Shown piece after piece: positions 48,401-61,039 of a stretch of DNA of 64,000 nucleotides. A model generated the notes under the pieces. That model made no database searches. It saw only the letters and a program-made list of their open reading frames with translations, and was not told the DNA's origin. Position 1 is the stretch's first letter, and each line of letters opens with the position of its first letter. Origin of the DNA: Thunnus maccoyii. Taxonomy: Eukaryota > Chordata > Actinopteri > Scombriformes > Scombridae. A program made the translations under genes and the position numbers. Location: assembly GCF_910596095.1 (NCBI RefSeq), contig NC_056535.1, positions 4,559,001-4,623,000 on the forward strand. Direction: 5' to 3'.

Positions 48401-50904
48401 AAAAAATATATACAGGGCTGAGGGAGGAATTGTAACTAGTATAAATCCAGTTTAAAAGTCTACAACCATGCTAGCGGCTCTGTGAGGTTGTATCTAGGCA
48501 CAGCAGTTCTCATAGTGATAATGTTAATATACTGATGTTTAGCAGATAATGTATTGTTCACCACTTTAGTTCAGTGTGTTAGCATGCTAACGTTTGCTAA
48601 TTAGCACTAAATACAAAGTACAGCTGAGGCTGATGGGAATGTCATTAGTTTTGTAAATATTGAGTCACAAACCAAAGTATAGGAAAAAGTAAAATTTTAA
48701 CCCAATGATGGCGCTAGATAAAAAGTATGGCCAAAGTTATTACAATTTGTCCTGAGCACAACATGAATGTCCTCTGGGCACCATGGATATCCACAAAATC
48801 TCCTATCAATCCAATAGTTGTCAAGACATTTCAGTCTGGGTCAGAGTGATGAATAGACAGACCAATATTATCATTTCAGAGAATCACTGAGTGACCAAAA
48901 GGGAAGAAAATGTACCTGCAGATGGCTGACATGATGCAAACATTATGATTTGTTAGTTTTGCATTGAAGTTAAATTTTAGTTAGCTACATCATGCTATGA
49001 CATCTAATTGTCCAACAACCAGATTGCTAGTTGTTCGATCAATCAACTGTCTCTACCTTCCTCAAACTGAACATCAAAAGTCTGGCTCCATTCTAAAATT
49101 AGTAGGGGTTAAAATCTGGCTTAATCCCAACATTGTCTGCCCAGGTTTAGCTGTTGTGTACCTTTTAGGCCACAAGGGGGCATTGGACCCAAACAGGTTG
49201 TGCTAGTGGAGCTTTTATTAATGTCGGACAAGGTTGTGGATTAAAGGAGGCAATACATACCAGTGTAGACACACTGCTTAAAAAATAATTTAAAAAAGAC
49301 ACATTACAAATGTTTTGTTTGCTCACTTCTGGCCAGCTCTAGTTTGAGTCTAACATACCCAAACTCTACCAGACCTTCTACTGTACTCAAGCTCCCATCT
49401 CCCCTTCAGTTTTTCCTCCACTTCCTGTTATCTCTGCTGAACTTTTTCTCTCCTTCCTCTTTCTGTGTGACTCCTATCTCCTCACCTCCAACCACATACG
49501 TCTCCTTCCCCCTTCTCTGATTCAGCACTGTCCCCTTGGCTGTGTCGCAGGAAGACGAGTTTATTATCATCATTATCACCATGTTAATTCCAGAGCCTTA
49601 TCTTCCTAAATAAAGTGTGTGGTTTTGTCTCTTTGTGCTGACATCCCCAGGCTGCATTTGAATGTTGCTTATTTCAATCTTGCTCCACTTAGTATTGAAA
49701 TGAACCAGTTTTTGGGGACTAGCACTATAGCGTAGCTTGCATCAGCTCTGTGCAAGCTAATAGGGGTATCAGCAGTTGCCTGCATCGGAGAACATCAAAG
49801 CGAGCAATTCCCTCTGAACACAGAATCTGAGTGCACACAGCGGGCACACATGCAGAAACACACACTCAGGCATGCACATACACACACGCACAGACGAGTG
49901 CATACAGCGGGCATGAGGGAAGGGGTAGCTTCTTGTTTTCACACAGCATTTCCATATATGTTAATAGCATTCTTGTTATTGTGCAGAAACAGCCGGTGGT
50001 GTGATGAAGTGATGAGCTGTCCTGGCTGCAGGGAAGAGGACAGGCAGGGTTAGAAAACAACACAGACTGTTAAAAGTTGTTTTTTCAGACATTGATTTTG
50101 CTCCAAAACACACAGACTGTACACACACATACACACACACAATTGATTTCCCGCCATTGTCAGTGTTAATGCTGATATGAATGATGTGTTTGATGTGGAG
50201 CACGTTGAGGCGAATCATTGATGTGTCTGCTAACACCACATGATTACCCTGTGAACGGCTTCATTTGATGCCGCTTCTGAAAAACCTGCATGGGAACTGG
50301 GTCATGAAATTTCAGACGTTCAAACAATCATACTCCAAAGCTAGATGAATGGGGTTTGTTTGGAACAAGCAAAGCTTTTGACCGGTTAACTGATGTACTA
50401 TCATGTGTGACTGGAGCAATCGCTGCTCCTTTATCTGCACTCTGCTGTGACAAACAAAACACATTAGGCCTATCAAAGTACTGTAATCATATTTGGTGAA
50501 GGCACTTTTTTTTCTCCATTTGTTGTATAATTTGATTTGCTCGGTGAGTGGCCACAGAGTAGTGCTCATTATCATCTGAATAATTCATAATGAATTATGT
50601 TTGTAATTTCTGCCTGGCCGTCAGATCTCTTTGATGTCATGGAACAAATGTAGTGAACAGATATAGGTTAATTTCTTTTAAATGTATATTTTTCTAAGAG
50701 TAATGACCCTGTCTCATCATTACAGAATTTTTTTTATAGAAAGAATTTAAATAAAGGCTGCCTGAAGATGGCCAAAGCTTGGTAAGTAGGTGTTGGACTT
50801 TGTCTGAGATTTTAAAGGGCAGAATTTTTAGGCACAGTAGACATTTGGAGGGTTCAGTCTGTTTTCCGTCTCTGCTCTTTGCTCACCGTAGTTCTGTAGT
50901 CTTC
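48401..50904. other. Non-coding; one island-like segment
   Basis: No gene. 49520-49690 is a compact non-repetitive segment (cccttggctgtgtcgcagga; tttattatcatcattatcac) that could be conserved non-coding DNA. CA-rich runs are at 49868-49890 and 50118-50141. Confidence 0.35.
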
Positions 50905-51360
50905 CATCCTCATAATTAAATGACAGTATAGGTCTAAAATTCAGCCAGCAAAAAACAACCTATAGTTATGTTTACAGCCATACTGCTCTCCAAAACCGTT
51001 ACAAATCACTATGAAAAAATAATGATGTCTTATGGTGTGACAATGCTGTGGTTAAGGTCTGGTTATGTTTAGGCACAAAAAACACTTAGGGTTAGGGTTA
51101 AAATGATCAGTTGAGATGTGCTTTATACTTTCTTAAAGTTATGCAACCTTCTTCATCATGGCAACAGTAAACACCAGTAATGTGAAATGAACAGTGGTCT
51201 CCTGCAGCGAAATCCGCTCAACCCGCCTTATTGAACATCTGAACTGCGTCACTGCCCCAGGTCATAATTACTATGGCTGCTAGATGGTGTAAACATTAAC
51301 TATAGGTTGTTTTTGCCAGCTGAAATTTAGATCTATACTGTCGTTTTTCTTGTGAGGATG
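50905..51360. mobile_element. Foldback/MITE-like element, arms about 76-80 bp
   Basis: The left arm (50905-50980) contains catcctca, gacagtata, caacctatagtta and tgtttaca in order. The right arm (about 51281-51360) is its reverse complement with scattered differences. The 300 bp middle carries a short ttagggttagggtta word (51086-51100). There is no coding capacity. Target duplications were not resolved. The family is probably a common teleost MITE. Confidence 0.7.
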
Positions 51361-52089
51361 CGTTGCCTTTGTCAGGCTGTGATCTCCCAGCTCAGTATCC
51401 TAATTAGATTCATATTGGGCAATTTTTCATTGTACTGTAGGATTTACATTCAATGCTAGTGTCAGTTGCATTACAGGAAGTTGTGGGCTCTTTATGTAGC
51501 AAGGTAGAATGTATGGGGATGGAAGTCGGGGTGGTGAATGGGCTTGATCTTAATGCAGGAGCAAGGAGTTTGTGTCCCCTTACAGACCAACATTACCATT
51601 ATCTTTCCTTAACTTTAACCACACCGTAGTTGCAGACTGATGGATAAAAGTATAATTCGATTATATTACATACATCTTGTCAGCACTGAATGTGAAAAAA
51701 ACACTGTAGTTGAATATAATTTTTAGCTTTGCACAATAAAATATAATATCAACGTTCTTTGCGGCAATAGCGTTGAACCAGCATAAACTGAGGCCAAGTG
51801 TGAAATAAATGAGTTTAGAACCTACAGGTCTGGTGTGGTGGTTCTCTGTTCAGCTCACTCCAACTTGGTTGTAATCGGCAAGCAAAAGAGGATCTTGTGG
51901 AATTGCTCACAAGTAACTGACAGGTTGACAGATAAAGTGACTCAATTCAAAAGCTGAAACTGAAAACCCTGCTGATCAGCATATGTTTAAATCCCAACTA
52001 ATAACTATAAGCTTTGGATAATAAATAACACCAGATGCAGAGGAAGACATGACTTTCAGTGAATCTATATAGAGTCTTTCTTGTGTGTT
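51361..52089. other. Non-coding, nothing recognised
   Basis: No motif or element end seen. Confidence 0.5.
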
Positions 52090-52372
52090 TGGAAAACTTT
52101 TTGAGTAGAATGGCCGCTCTAGTTGAGGTTGTTTAAGCATCTGATCAAGATGTCATCCAGATATCTCTCTGTGAAGGTATTACAGGCTGATTGGGAGGAA
52201 CAAACAGAACAAGCTGGAGGGATCAAACCATAGGATCAGACTGTAAACTCCAGCTGACTCCAGAACACCGTGAGAACCCTCAGGAGGAGCTGGAGGCTGT
52301 GGCTGGGGAGACATGTAGTCTACACTGATTAGCCTGCTGCTACTGCGACCTGCAAAAATGGATGGATGGATG
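52090..52372 (+). mobile_element. 3' end of an RTE/Rex-type LINE
   Basis: The plus strand holds the decayed C-terminal ORF and short 3' end of a fish LINE: hcatctgatcaagatg-type wording at 52137-52152, gaggagctggaggctgtggc at 52283-52302 and cctgctgctactgcgacctg at about 52333-52352, ending in a (GGAT)n-type tail at 52359-52372. In related elements the encoded words include EELE.VAGE and LL.PRP. Stops and frame changes are dense. The clade name (Rex3/RTE or similar) is from memory. Confidence 0.65.
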
Positions 52373-52453
52373 AACAGAAACAAACCTAACAAGCTAAAAT
52401 CTTCATAATCAACATTAAATTGTCTCTTGCTCGAACATTATCTCTCTGTCCAA

Positions 52454-53770
52454 TAGGGGTGTAACGGTATGTGTATTCATCCCAAATTGTCACGGTATGG
52501 ACAGTACGAGTTCCTCCTGGAACGGTTTGGCAGCGCACCACTTAGCTGTAGTTATGCTAGCTGCTTTAGCCAAGGTGGCCTGGTTACCCTGGTTACCCTG
52601 TAGCGTCGCTGCCATCAGAAGGACATACGAGAGACCCATAACACTGACCAAGTGCAACACTATTATTAAAATATGCTCTGTTATCTCCATAGTGAAACGA
52701 TACCGCGTCTCCCCATCCCCCTCCCCTCTGTGTGATGGTCAGCTTTTCACTCCGCCTTTGAGTGAAGCCTTTCAGAACAACTATAAACCATGGATGTATG
52801 ATAAGAGCTGGATAGGGCGCTGCCGCTCAGCCTTGCAGCCAATTTTTCCCAGTGGCCACTCGCGGTATTGCAGCAAAAAATCCCCCTGCAGCCCAAAAAG
52901 GATTTTCCCCATAGACCACCATTATAAAAGAGACTCCTGTAAAACTGTTGACAGGACCCCTCGAACTGCAAACAACGTCAATTATGACTCTTTCTATTAT
53001 GAACTTTTGATCCATGGAGGTTTTATGTTTGTAAAACTTTCCTCGAGCCAAGAAAAGCAATTTAAAAATCTGTGACATCATCACAATGTAAAGTCTATGG
53101 GCCGAGTGGGAGCTCGCGGGCAGGGCCAGCGGGGGAAACACTACTGCGTATATTCAGTGGGCCGCACAATGCAGAAGCTAACTCGGAAACTAGAAACTTT
53201 TTTTGGCGTATGCACCAGGTGAGCAATTCCTATAGGACTGAATGGGTGCCATTTTTAGTCCAGTATCCAGCTCTTATAATACATCCATGCTATAAACACA
53301 TCTGATTTCTGACGTGGTCAGACAGCATGTCATAAGAACCAGTTCTGAGAGAGAAAAATGTAGTTTAAGAATAGTGCAGTAAGAGTAGTGGTTTGGTCCC
53401 CCTGACTGATATATTATTACATATGCCATCATTAGATTATTAATACTGAAGCATCAATGTGTAAGCAGCGTGTTACTGTTGTAGCTGGTGGAGGTGGAGC
53501 TAGTTTCAACTACTTTATATACAGTTAGACCACAAATCATCATAAAACAGCTGTCAGCACGTGTCCTGACTCCTTGCAGGAAACAGAAAGGTTGTTTTCC
53601 TTTTCAACTGCAGCACAACTGAACCATTTAGCCAATAGTTTTGGCCAATAAGTCGTTCTTGGATGTTTACATTTTTCAAAATAAAGGACCAAAATATTAT
53701 TTTCTACCTTTTTTTTCTGCTGTACCAAAAACATACCGAACCATGAATTTTGTGTACCATTACATCCCTA
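52454..53770. mobile_element. hAT-like element, non-autonomous, hosting a nested insertion
   Basis: The left end taggggtgtaacggta (52454-52469) matches the complement of the right end at 14 of 16 positions (tagggatgtaatggta, 53770 back to 53755). The flanks ctgtccaa (52446-52453) and ttgtccat (53771-53778) agree at 6 of 8 positions, fitting a decayed 8 bp target duplication. Taking out the nested 501 bp element and its extra duplicated 8 bp leaves about 808 bp with no transposase. The plus-strand open frame at 52497-53075 crosses the inner insertion boundary and is chance. Confidence 0.7.
52789..53289. mobile_element. Nested 501 bp MITE with 26 bp inverted ends and a perfect 8 bp target duplication
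   Basis: The left terminus begins catggatgtatgataagagc (52789-52808). 52789-52814 and the complement of 53264-53289 match at 25 of 26 bases. Both flanks are ctataaac (52781-52788 and 53290-53297), a perfect 8 bp duplication. That duplication size fits hAT-like transposition, but other 8 bp superfamilies are not excluded. There is no coding capacity. The internal wording (gggccgagtgggagctcgcg; ggcgtatgcaccaggtgagc) is one I recall from many teleosts. Its better-preserved ends and duplication fit it being younger than its host element. Confidence 0.85.
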
Positions 53771-54187
53771 TTGTCCATTATTTTCTAACATTTCAAATAC
53801 ATAGCTACTCTGCAACCTCTGAGGAAAATTATGATTTCATCCACCACTTCTTAATCATTCCATCAGTATAGCGTCTGTTTCATGAATATCAAAGTTCTGA
53901 AACTGCCCTTCTTGAGATGCCAAAGATCTTTTGATGAGCGCAGATCTTCACATCTTCTCCTTATGGCTACATGACTTGAGCACAACCCAAACACAACTCA
54001 GCAGGCGTCTTTTAAAGATCCTCTCCAGACATATATTAAGACGTATGAAGATACTCTGCTTGGAACAATAATGTGTGTCTGATATGGTTTTTCCACAAAA
54101 AAGTATAATTACCACTTTAAAATCCTTAAAGACATCTACTCCTCGCTCATTAAAAAGTCCAGAATCTATGAATATGCAAATATATTC
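53771..54187. other. Non-coding between the hAT-like element and a LINE fragment
   Basis: No recognised feature. Confidence 0.5.
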
Positions 54188-54680
54188 ATGTCGGCATGCA
54201 GCAGTGCAGTGGTTTCTCTGGATCCCAGTTATGGTGTAAAGAGTGTTAGGGACTCTTCTCTTAATGTGAGTAAGTGTACAGATAGTACGACCAGTGCAAC
54301 TAGGCCAAGAAGGTACAGCCCAACCGAACTTCTGAACATTATCAACAACTCGCCCGCCTCACTTCCACCGAGGCTTAGAGCAGCACTCAGCAGACTGCAG
54401 CTCCTTAGGACACAACGCCCTGCGGCAGTGGACTGCTGTAGTAGACTACAACGGCTCAGAGGCAAGAGGAAGTGGTGTGCATGGAAGCAGAGGAGGGGTT
54501 AGCGGGCTGGTCTGTAGCCAAGCTAAAAGCTAATGCGACCAGACCAGCCATTCCATCGCTCTTTCTGGTCAACGCTCAATGGATAATCAAATGCATCTGA
54601 TCCAACTGAGACTGAGTGTTCATCGGGAGATGAGGAACTGCTGTTTTTCTCCTGATGTAAACTAGGATAAATAGCAATAT
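54188..54680 (+). mobile_element. LINE fragment: start of ORF2, L2/CR1-like
   Basis: A 104-codon open frame (54188-54502) reads SSAVVSLDPSYGVKSV, RRYSPTELLNIINNSPASL and PPRLRAALSRLQLLRTQRPA and ends KRKWCAWKQRRG. I recognise this as the N-terminal, Arg-rich leader of a repeated fish LINE ORF. About 70 bp further on, in another frame, MHLIQLRLSVHREMRNCC (about 54589-54642) matches the opening of the endonuclease region. The rest of the LINE is absent, so this is an internally deleted or 5' fragment. Clade assignment is tentative. Confidence 0.65.
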
Positions 54681-56009
54681 GCCAGACTTGTGCAGATTGG
54701 AATCAACTGTCGGGTAAAACCCAAGGAGGTAGACTTTGCATATAATTATCTTTTATTATAAATGATTGGTTCCTTAGATTTGTGAGGTATGAAATCCTGC
54801 CTTACTGAAACTGTGTTTTTGACTGTATTTGGTACACTGCAGTTTAAAAGCGGTAATGCTCAGCCAGGGTATGTCTTGTGGCATATGAAAAACACCACAT
54901 GAACAAGGTTAAAAACTTGATTTTCATTGGAGGGAGTCTTTAAAAAACTTATTTAGAAATTGGGCTATTATCTCTGGGACTGTCAAGAGTTCAGACTGTG
55001 TTAGAGACTGTTTTGATTATCCATATTGACTGGTGTGCATCAAAGCTCAATTCAAGGCCGATATGGTTAAAGCAAGTTAAAAACTGAATATAATATAAAC
55101 AAAATAATAAGAGAAGGATAGATAGATGAATTATCCAATATAACAACAAGAGTCAAACAAGTCTGACATGTTTGTGACAATCTTGATGTCAATTTAATGA
55201 CTTCATGATTAGAGGTGGCCAGTAAGTGAACTTGTATTTCAGCCTGCCAGGCATCTTGGTGTTTGAAATACTGTCCAGCAGCTGACTAAAATCTTTATGT
55301 CAATATAATGACTAAATGCGATTCATTCTGAGCAAACACATGAATAATTGCAGCTTTAAATCTGTTACCATGTGGCAAACATTTACACAGTGATTATTAT
55401 TCATTCGTCTGCATACATACATTATTTGGTAAACACTTAGGCTGACACTTAGAGACACAAGGGTGTACAAAGCTGATTTTCAGTATGGGGAAAAGCTGTC
55501 ATGGCTGTGAATGACAGATTTAACAGATTCTTTTATCTTTTTTTACTCTTTGGAAATAACACCATGAACTGACCACATCTACACCCCCAACACAGTAACA
55601 AAATCCAAAGGACTCAGCACTATGTTGATTCTTAAGTTTACGTATGTATTTCATTTAAATTTATTTATTTATATTTATTTTGTCAGCCTCTGTGTACTTC
55701 ATGAATAATATATGTCTTATTTTCAGAGCAGCACCATTAAGTTATGAATATATGCACAATATAATAGTGTTTGTGTAAAATGGTGCATAGAAAATATATT
55801 TTCAGATCCACAGTCTGCGACAGTTTTTGAAACTGTGAACTCAGTTTCTCCTGTTACGTGGTGGATGTTACACCAAATAAACTTTTGTCTGTTTTTTTTA
55901 TTTTTCTTTCTATTGATACTTGATATTCCTATTCTTGTAATTTCTCAATTTATAACATAGTGACACTGATGCACCTTTTTGTACAGTACAGAGAGGTGGT
56001 GGTCGCGTG
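54681..56009. other. Non-coding, AT-rich in part
   Basis: No gene. 55640-55800 is AT-rich. Confidence 0.5.
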
Positions 56010-56160
56010 AGCTATAGAGTGAATGAAGAGAGTGAGCAGCACTGGCAACAGCAAAGCAATGAATCAGAGTAATAAAACGTTATTTTCTGATTGTTTCATG
56101 GCAGTTACATTCTAAAGCACAAATAAACACGCCCACACCACCACACAACCCTGCGGGAAG
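56010..56160 (+). repeat. Dispersed repeat family B, copy 1
   Basis: aataaaacgttattttctga (56071-56090) through cgcccacaccaccacacaac and 'ccctgcgg' matches 61496-61590 in the same orientation with scattered differences. It is probably the middle of a longer non-autonomous element. Confidence 0.7.
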
Positions 56161-56379
56161 ATGCTGCATTGACAGATTTTGTGTGAATGCAGAGCTTCAT
56201 CCTGTCTGGTGTGGCCTCTCTACTCTGCATGTGTGTAGCTCAGCCCGGCCCTCAGTCAAGCAGACACACAGACCTGCAGCTCTTTATACTCCACAGAGAC
56301 AGAGAGCAGAGTGAAGCAGAGGAGACAGAGACTGCGATGTCACTGGGTCGCTACGCTACAAGTCCTGACCAAGCAGGTA

Positions 56380-57035
56380 GCTCCCGGTCTGAGAAGTGAA
56401 GCCAATGCGGAACTACTTAAGACCTGCATTCTTTTTAATGGCCAGAAGGGGGCGACTCCACTGGTCATACAAGAAGTCAGATTGTCAATGAGAAAATTAC
56501 CTTACTTCTCACTTGATTTATTGATTTACTACCTCAGTAAACACTTTCCTAATGAGTTTAGGATGTGGCAGCATTGTGATTGACAACTCACTACCACAGC
56601 GTATCAACGTTGATAACGTAACATAACCACGGCGTAACCCCAGTTACACAGAGTATAGGCGTAGCTGCTGCTATTTCACAGTGTTTTCAGTTCATGCGAG
56701 GTAACTGTGACATTTTGGTCGCCTAAAAAAGTTCAGTGCTTGGTTGTACTAAAAGACCCTCTAAGGTTCAGTTTTTCAAGTAAGTACATTTTGTTTTAAT
56801 GGTTTTAAACCACAGTTAACCATAGACTTTAAATGCACCATGCTAACCAGTGCTAATCACGCCAGCGCTAGGGTCAGCTCCACCCTCTCGTCCAAATATG
56901 GTCACTTTTGGCTCCAAAAATAAAACATGGGGACGGTCAAATCCAAGATGGTGTTGGTCGAATCGCTAAACTCGAGGCTTCAAAATGGCAGTCCACAAAC
57001 CAATGGATGACGTCACTTTGACTACATCCATTATT
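56380..57035. repeat. Teleost interspersed repeat, nearly full length
   Basis: Contains agaagtgaagccaatgcgga, agggggcgactccactggtc, atgagaaaattaccttactt, accatagactttaaatgcac, ctcgaggcttcaaaatggca and aaccaatggatgacgtcact in order. I recall this exact order from many fish genomes as one repeat family, in this or the opposite orientation. It has no coding capacity. The ends are estimated. Confidence 0.6.
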
Positions 57036-59199
57036 TTTTTAGCCAATGGTACTGACCTCACACCCTGTGTGCTGTTATTGGCTGGGGGCTACATACCTAC
57101 GACGCCTAGAAGTGTCCCGAACACTAAAATAATAAGAAAATAAGAAAATACAGGCAGAGGGCAGTGTCTCTGTGGATAAATACAGCGTCACACACTTCTA
57201 GTGGGTCATAAGTGATGATTGAGAGGGATTAGTGGTACTTTTGTATGAGTCTATTGTGTTTTAGGAAAGTCTTGCATAGTACCTTTAATATAGAAAGATC
57301 CATTTTCATTCATGTGTTGCAACATCATTTGGTCTTTGCATCAACTTCATTTGAGCAGATGTTACAGACCTGAAGATATCAAACAGGTAGTATTTCACAA
57401 GCAAATAGCAAAATTTAGAGAAAAGTCAGTAAAAAATTTTCAGGTTTATTGAAATATATTTACTGAACTGCAGTTGAAATAAAGGTTACATTTAACCCAG
57501 ATGTCTAAAAACTTCACAATTTTTTCACAAACTTCAGCCCACTTTTAATCTAAACACCCAGACATCAAATCACCAAAACCATGAGATATTGCAGGAGAGT
57601 GATGGGGAGTGACATGCAACAAAGGTCCCTGGCTGGACACAAACTGGAGGCATTGTGATTCACAGAGCCTCAAACCTCAGAGCCACCAGGTTGTCCCATC
57701 AAAAATGTCTTCATGTTGACTAAAACTGGTATAATGAATTAAATTTTACAAACCGCTTGATACACAGTAAATGAAACTGCCTGTGAATGAATGTGTAGGA
57801 TCTTGCCAAAAAGGAACATACAGGCTGAGTCAATATATATAGATATAAATACCTACCTCATCCAACTTATCAGACTTCCGCTTAGATTGAGTTGACACTT
57901 TCACTTGTTAGTGCAAGAAACACTGCAGTAATCTGGTTACTGTAAATCCACTTTTACACATATGGAGCAGGTCAGTAATGAGATTTCTCCTCTAATCCTG
58001 ACTTTATTTTGGAACCATGAAATATAGATTTACACGGACAGTGCAGTGAGAGGACAGGCTTTATGTGAGAGCATGCTGTTTTTCCTTACAACGTGAATGT
58101 GACTGAATTTTACAACCATCTAATTTAGACTTCTAGAGGCTCCTTGGTATTAGTTTCTGGGTCAGTCTGTGCTTGAATTAAATAATTGTGAATGCAAGGT
58201 TACGTACTGCTACATGTAATGATCCTTCCTTTCATCCTGTTGCTCTGCTGTCACGGCGGTACATTCTCTGTCTGAAGTCTTTGTTAGGTACTTGCTCACA
58301 TGTAAAGAGCAGATTAGACATCCCAGTTATACATGACCAAAAAACTGCTTTCTCCAGGAGAAATCCAGCTGAGGGAATACTGTTTATTAATACTCCACTC
58401 TGATTGTGGAAACCGGGTTTCTCATTTACATGAGACCAAAGACAGAAAGTCTTTTCTACAGAAAGTAAGCTAAATGCATGTAAACACACTGACTGGTAAT
58501 TTAATTCAAACATGACCCCTGATCAGGTGCTTTTGTTTCTGGGAGGAGCTCTCTGACACATTTGCAAAAGTCATATTTATTTTCTGGCTATTTTCCAACC
58601 AGTCATTAGTTTACTGCACAAAATACAAGGCTTCTGTGTTACTGCTCTTTTTGAGAAGGCAGGATGGCCTCACACTGAACTGAGGGTTTAGGCTTATTCA
58701 ACAGAGAGTTTCCCTCTCCTCTTATAGCATATTAATCACATTTTGTGAAGAACAGTGGCAGGTCAATCCAATAAAATCCAGTTGGTAATGAATTTGCTCA
58801 CCGTTTTCCCCATTCTGTCAAACAAAAGTGGTTAGAAATAATGGAGCTGAAAGATATTTTTTGTTTTGTTTAGTGAAAAGTCCCAATACAGCAGTGTAAA
58901 AATGATAAAGAACAAAACTAAAACTACCCATATAGCACCAAGCAGAGTGAACTGACAAGGCAATCCCTTGTGACTGCTTCTTGTTCAGCCTTCACCGATT
59001 GTTTACTTGATGAAATATACTGGTGGAATTACAACACTACAAGCTATACACATGCATTGTTCCAAGGTTGTTCACAAAGACTTCATTATGACTGTGCAGA
59101 GATTTACACAGATTTGAAAGCTTGTTAATGAATTTTTATTCTTGCTTCTTTACGATAGAAACAAACTTGACAATTAGTGCTCGAGTGTTTAAATCCATC
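57036..59199. other. Non-coding; possible unassigned DNA element
   Basis: No gene. 57920-58510 has words such as agtaatctggttactgtaaa and tttacatgcatttagc (complement) that hint at an old DNA transposon, but ends do not pair convincingly. Confidence 0.35.
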
Positions 59200-59670
59200 T
59201 GCATTGTCTGCCGCTGCCTCATGTTGTGGACCTGCTGTGAGGCGATAAGAAACAGCAAAAACACTCTTGTCGTGATCGGCTTTGCGCTCCGTTCGCAGTC
59301 AACCACGGGACATCGAGGGGGACATGAGGACACAGACGCAGCCGAAGCTCGGAGGGTTCCTGATTGCAGATACGAAGCGCTATCACCGCTTCTCTCAGAG
59401 AAGTCAATCAGGGGACAGTGTAGATGGTCGTCAGCGATGAGGGGGAGTTGGCATCATCATGGGGACGGGGCTGCGGCTGATAATTGGGCGTGGGACTCGG
59501 TGGCAACAAAGCAACACGGCCTTAGTAATGAGATTAATGATGTTGTGTTAGGTCTTGTTTCACCAAGGAGAGGATTATCTCCTAACAGCCCTCCTAAGGT
59601 GAAGGAAAGGACAATTACTCAGACACAGATTCATCAGGCCCATTCCCTATTCAGACTGAGCTCAAAATGA
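59200..59670. promoter_or_regulatory. Possible conserved non-coding element
   Basis: A GC-richer, non-repetitive island flanked by AT-rich DNA, with ggctgataattgggcgtggg (59474-59493) and tagtaatgagattaatgatg (59523-59542), the latter holding paired TAAT cores. A 182-codon open frame crosses it (59122-59670), but its product has no motif, biased composition or splice context, so I treat it as chance. The enhancer suggestion is an inference. Confidence 0.3.
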
Positions 59671-60529
59671 TGTTTCAGAGCTGGGTCAGGGCTCATTCCC
59701 ACAGAAGAAAAAAGCAATTTACTCAAAAACTCAACAACGAGCATTAAGGAAGTCAAAGTCAATTGTTTTCAACCTGAGTCTCGCAGAGTGAGCGTTATGG
59801 CACTACAAAGTTCAGATCGACTCCTGATCTAACACCTCAGGGTGAATATAAATATGCTTGTTGTATGTGACCAACCAGAGTGAGTAATGATGGTTTTCTT
59901 TGTCAAAGACGATTCTTAAATGAATTTTCTTGAGCTCTGCCCTCTCTGAGCACAGGACAAATACATTACAAATGATCTTTGGACCATGTGAGGTGATTGC
60001 TTCAATGATGCACCACCCCTCAACAAATCTCTCTCCATGGTCTGACAGACAGACACATTCAGAATGTTTTTCATTTTCATCAGGACGGATCCATAGATAA
60101 TACCATGCAGGGAGGTTGAGTGCATCAGGATGTGAGTGCAGTTTATTTAAGGCACCCCTTGTGTTTTTTGGTAAACAGATATTATTTTTTCACCATAGGG
60201 AGCCAAAGTCCCAACATCTTTTTAAGCTAGATTCTGCTCCACTCGTCTCATTGAAACAATATATTTTTTCATTGAGGGGTTTCCATTAGCCTGTCTGAAA
60301 GGCTGAAACGTGTTGTCTATCTGGATATTCTAGGCTAAATTATTATTCTAACTAAAATTTGCATTTCATGAATAACCAGACAGACAGAGGAAAAAAGCTA
60401 AATAACACACAGAAAGTTTTTAATAGCTAACCTGTTAGCAAACAATTGTCCACTTACTCATGTAGTAGACACAGAGCAACATGAGCATTTGTTTTAGCAT
60501 TCATTCAGGGAGGTGTTTCTGTCCACCTA
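59671..60529. other. Non-coding, nothing recognised
   Basis: No motif-bearing frame or clear repeat. Confidence 0.5.
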
Positions 60530-60755
60530 ACAAATTCACTCTCCTTTTAGCTCAGTCTGCAACTCCTGAGAAAAACATGTAGCTTGTTAGCTGCTATATG
60601 TTTGACTGTCTTTAGTTAACCGCTGCTGTTTGGTGCTGAGCTGGTAGTGTAGAGTGGGTTTATCAGGGCATTTTGTGGGTCTTTTTGAGCTGCCCGCTGC
60701 TTAAAACAAGGTCGAGCAGAGTGGAATTTGCAGACCTGAAACCAAAACAATGAGC
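60530..60755 (+). repeat. Dispersed repeat, copy 2 (inverted relative to 10842-11040)
   Basis: tttggtgctgagctggtagt, gggtttatcagg and cctgaaaccaaaacaatgag occur in the order seen on the minus strand at 10842-10960. Weaker similarity extends left to about 60530. Confidence 0.6.
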
Positions 60756-61039
60756 TACTGTACTGACCCAAATGTAAGACAACATTTTTCTTGAATATTA
60801 AATTTGAAAAGTTGGAAGTCATATTATATTTGAGAACTAGATAATTATGTGCTCACAACATCAGATATTCTTTTTGAATAGAGAGTGTTACATCATGTGT
60901 TGTCTATAGGTTGTTTGTAGCCTTAATGTTACTAGGCTAGCAGATGTTCAGTAAGCCCACTTTAACCTACTGTATTGGAGTTTTTGACAGCTCGTGTTTT
61001 GCTGCCTTGGCACAAATAAATTCCTGCTTCTCCTGATGT

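Noticed and set aside
52497..53075. 192-codon open frame on the plus strand
   Set aside because: It crosses the left boundary and duplication of the nested 501 bp element, so it is a chance frame over two unrelated sequences.
59122..59670. 182-codon open frame on the plus strand
   Set aside because: No recognisable motif and no splice or promoter context; overlapping frames on the other strand are also open, which suits GC-richer DNA.
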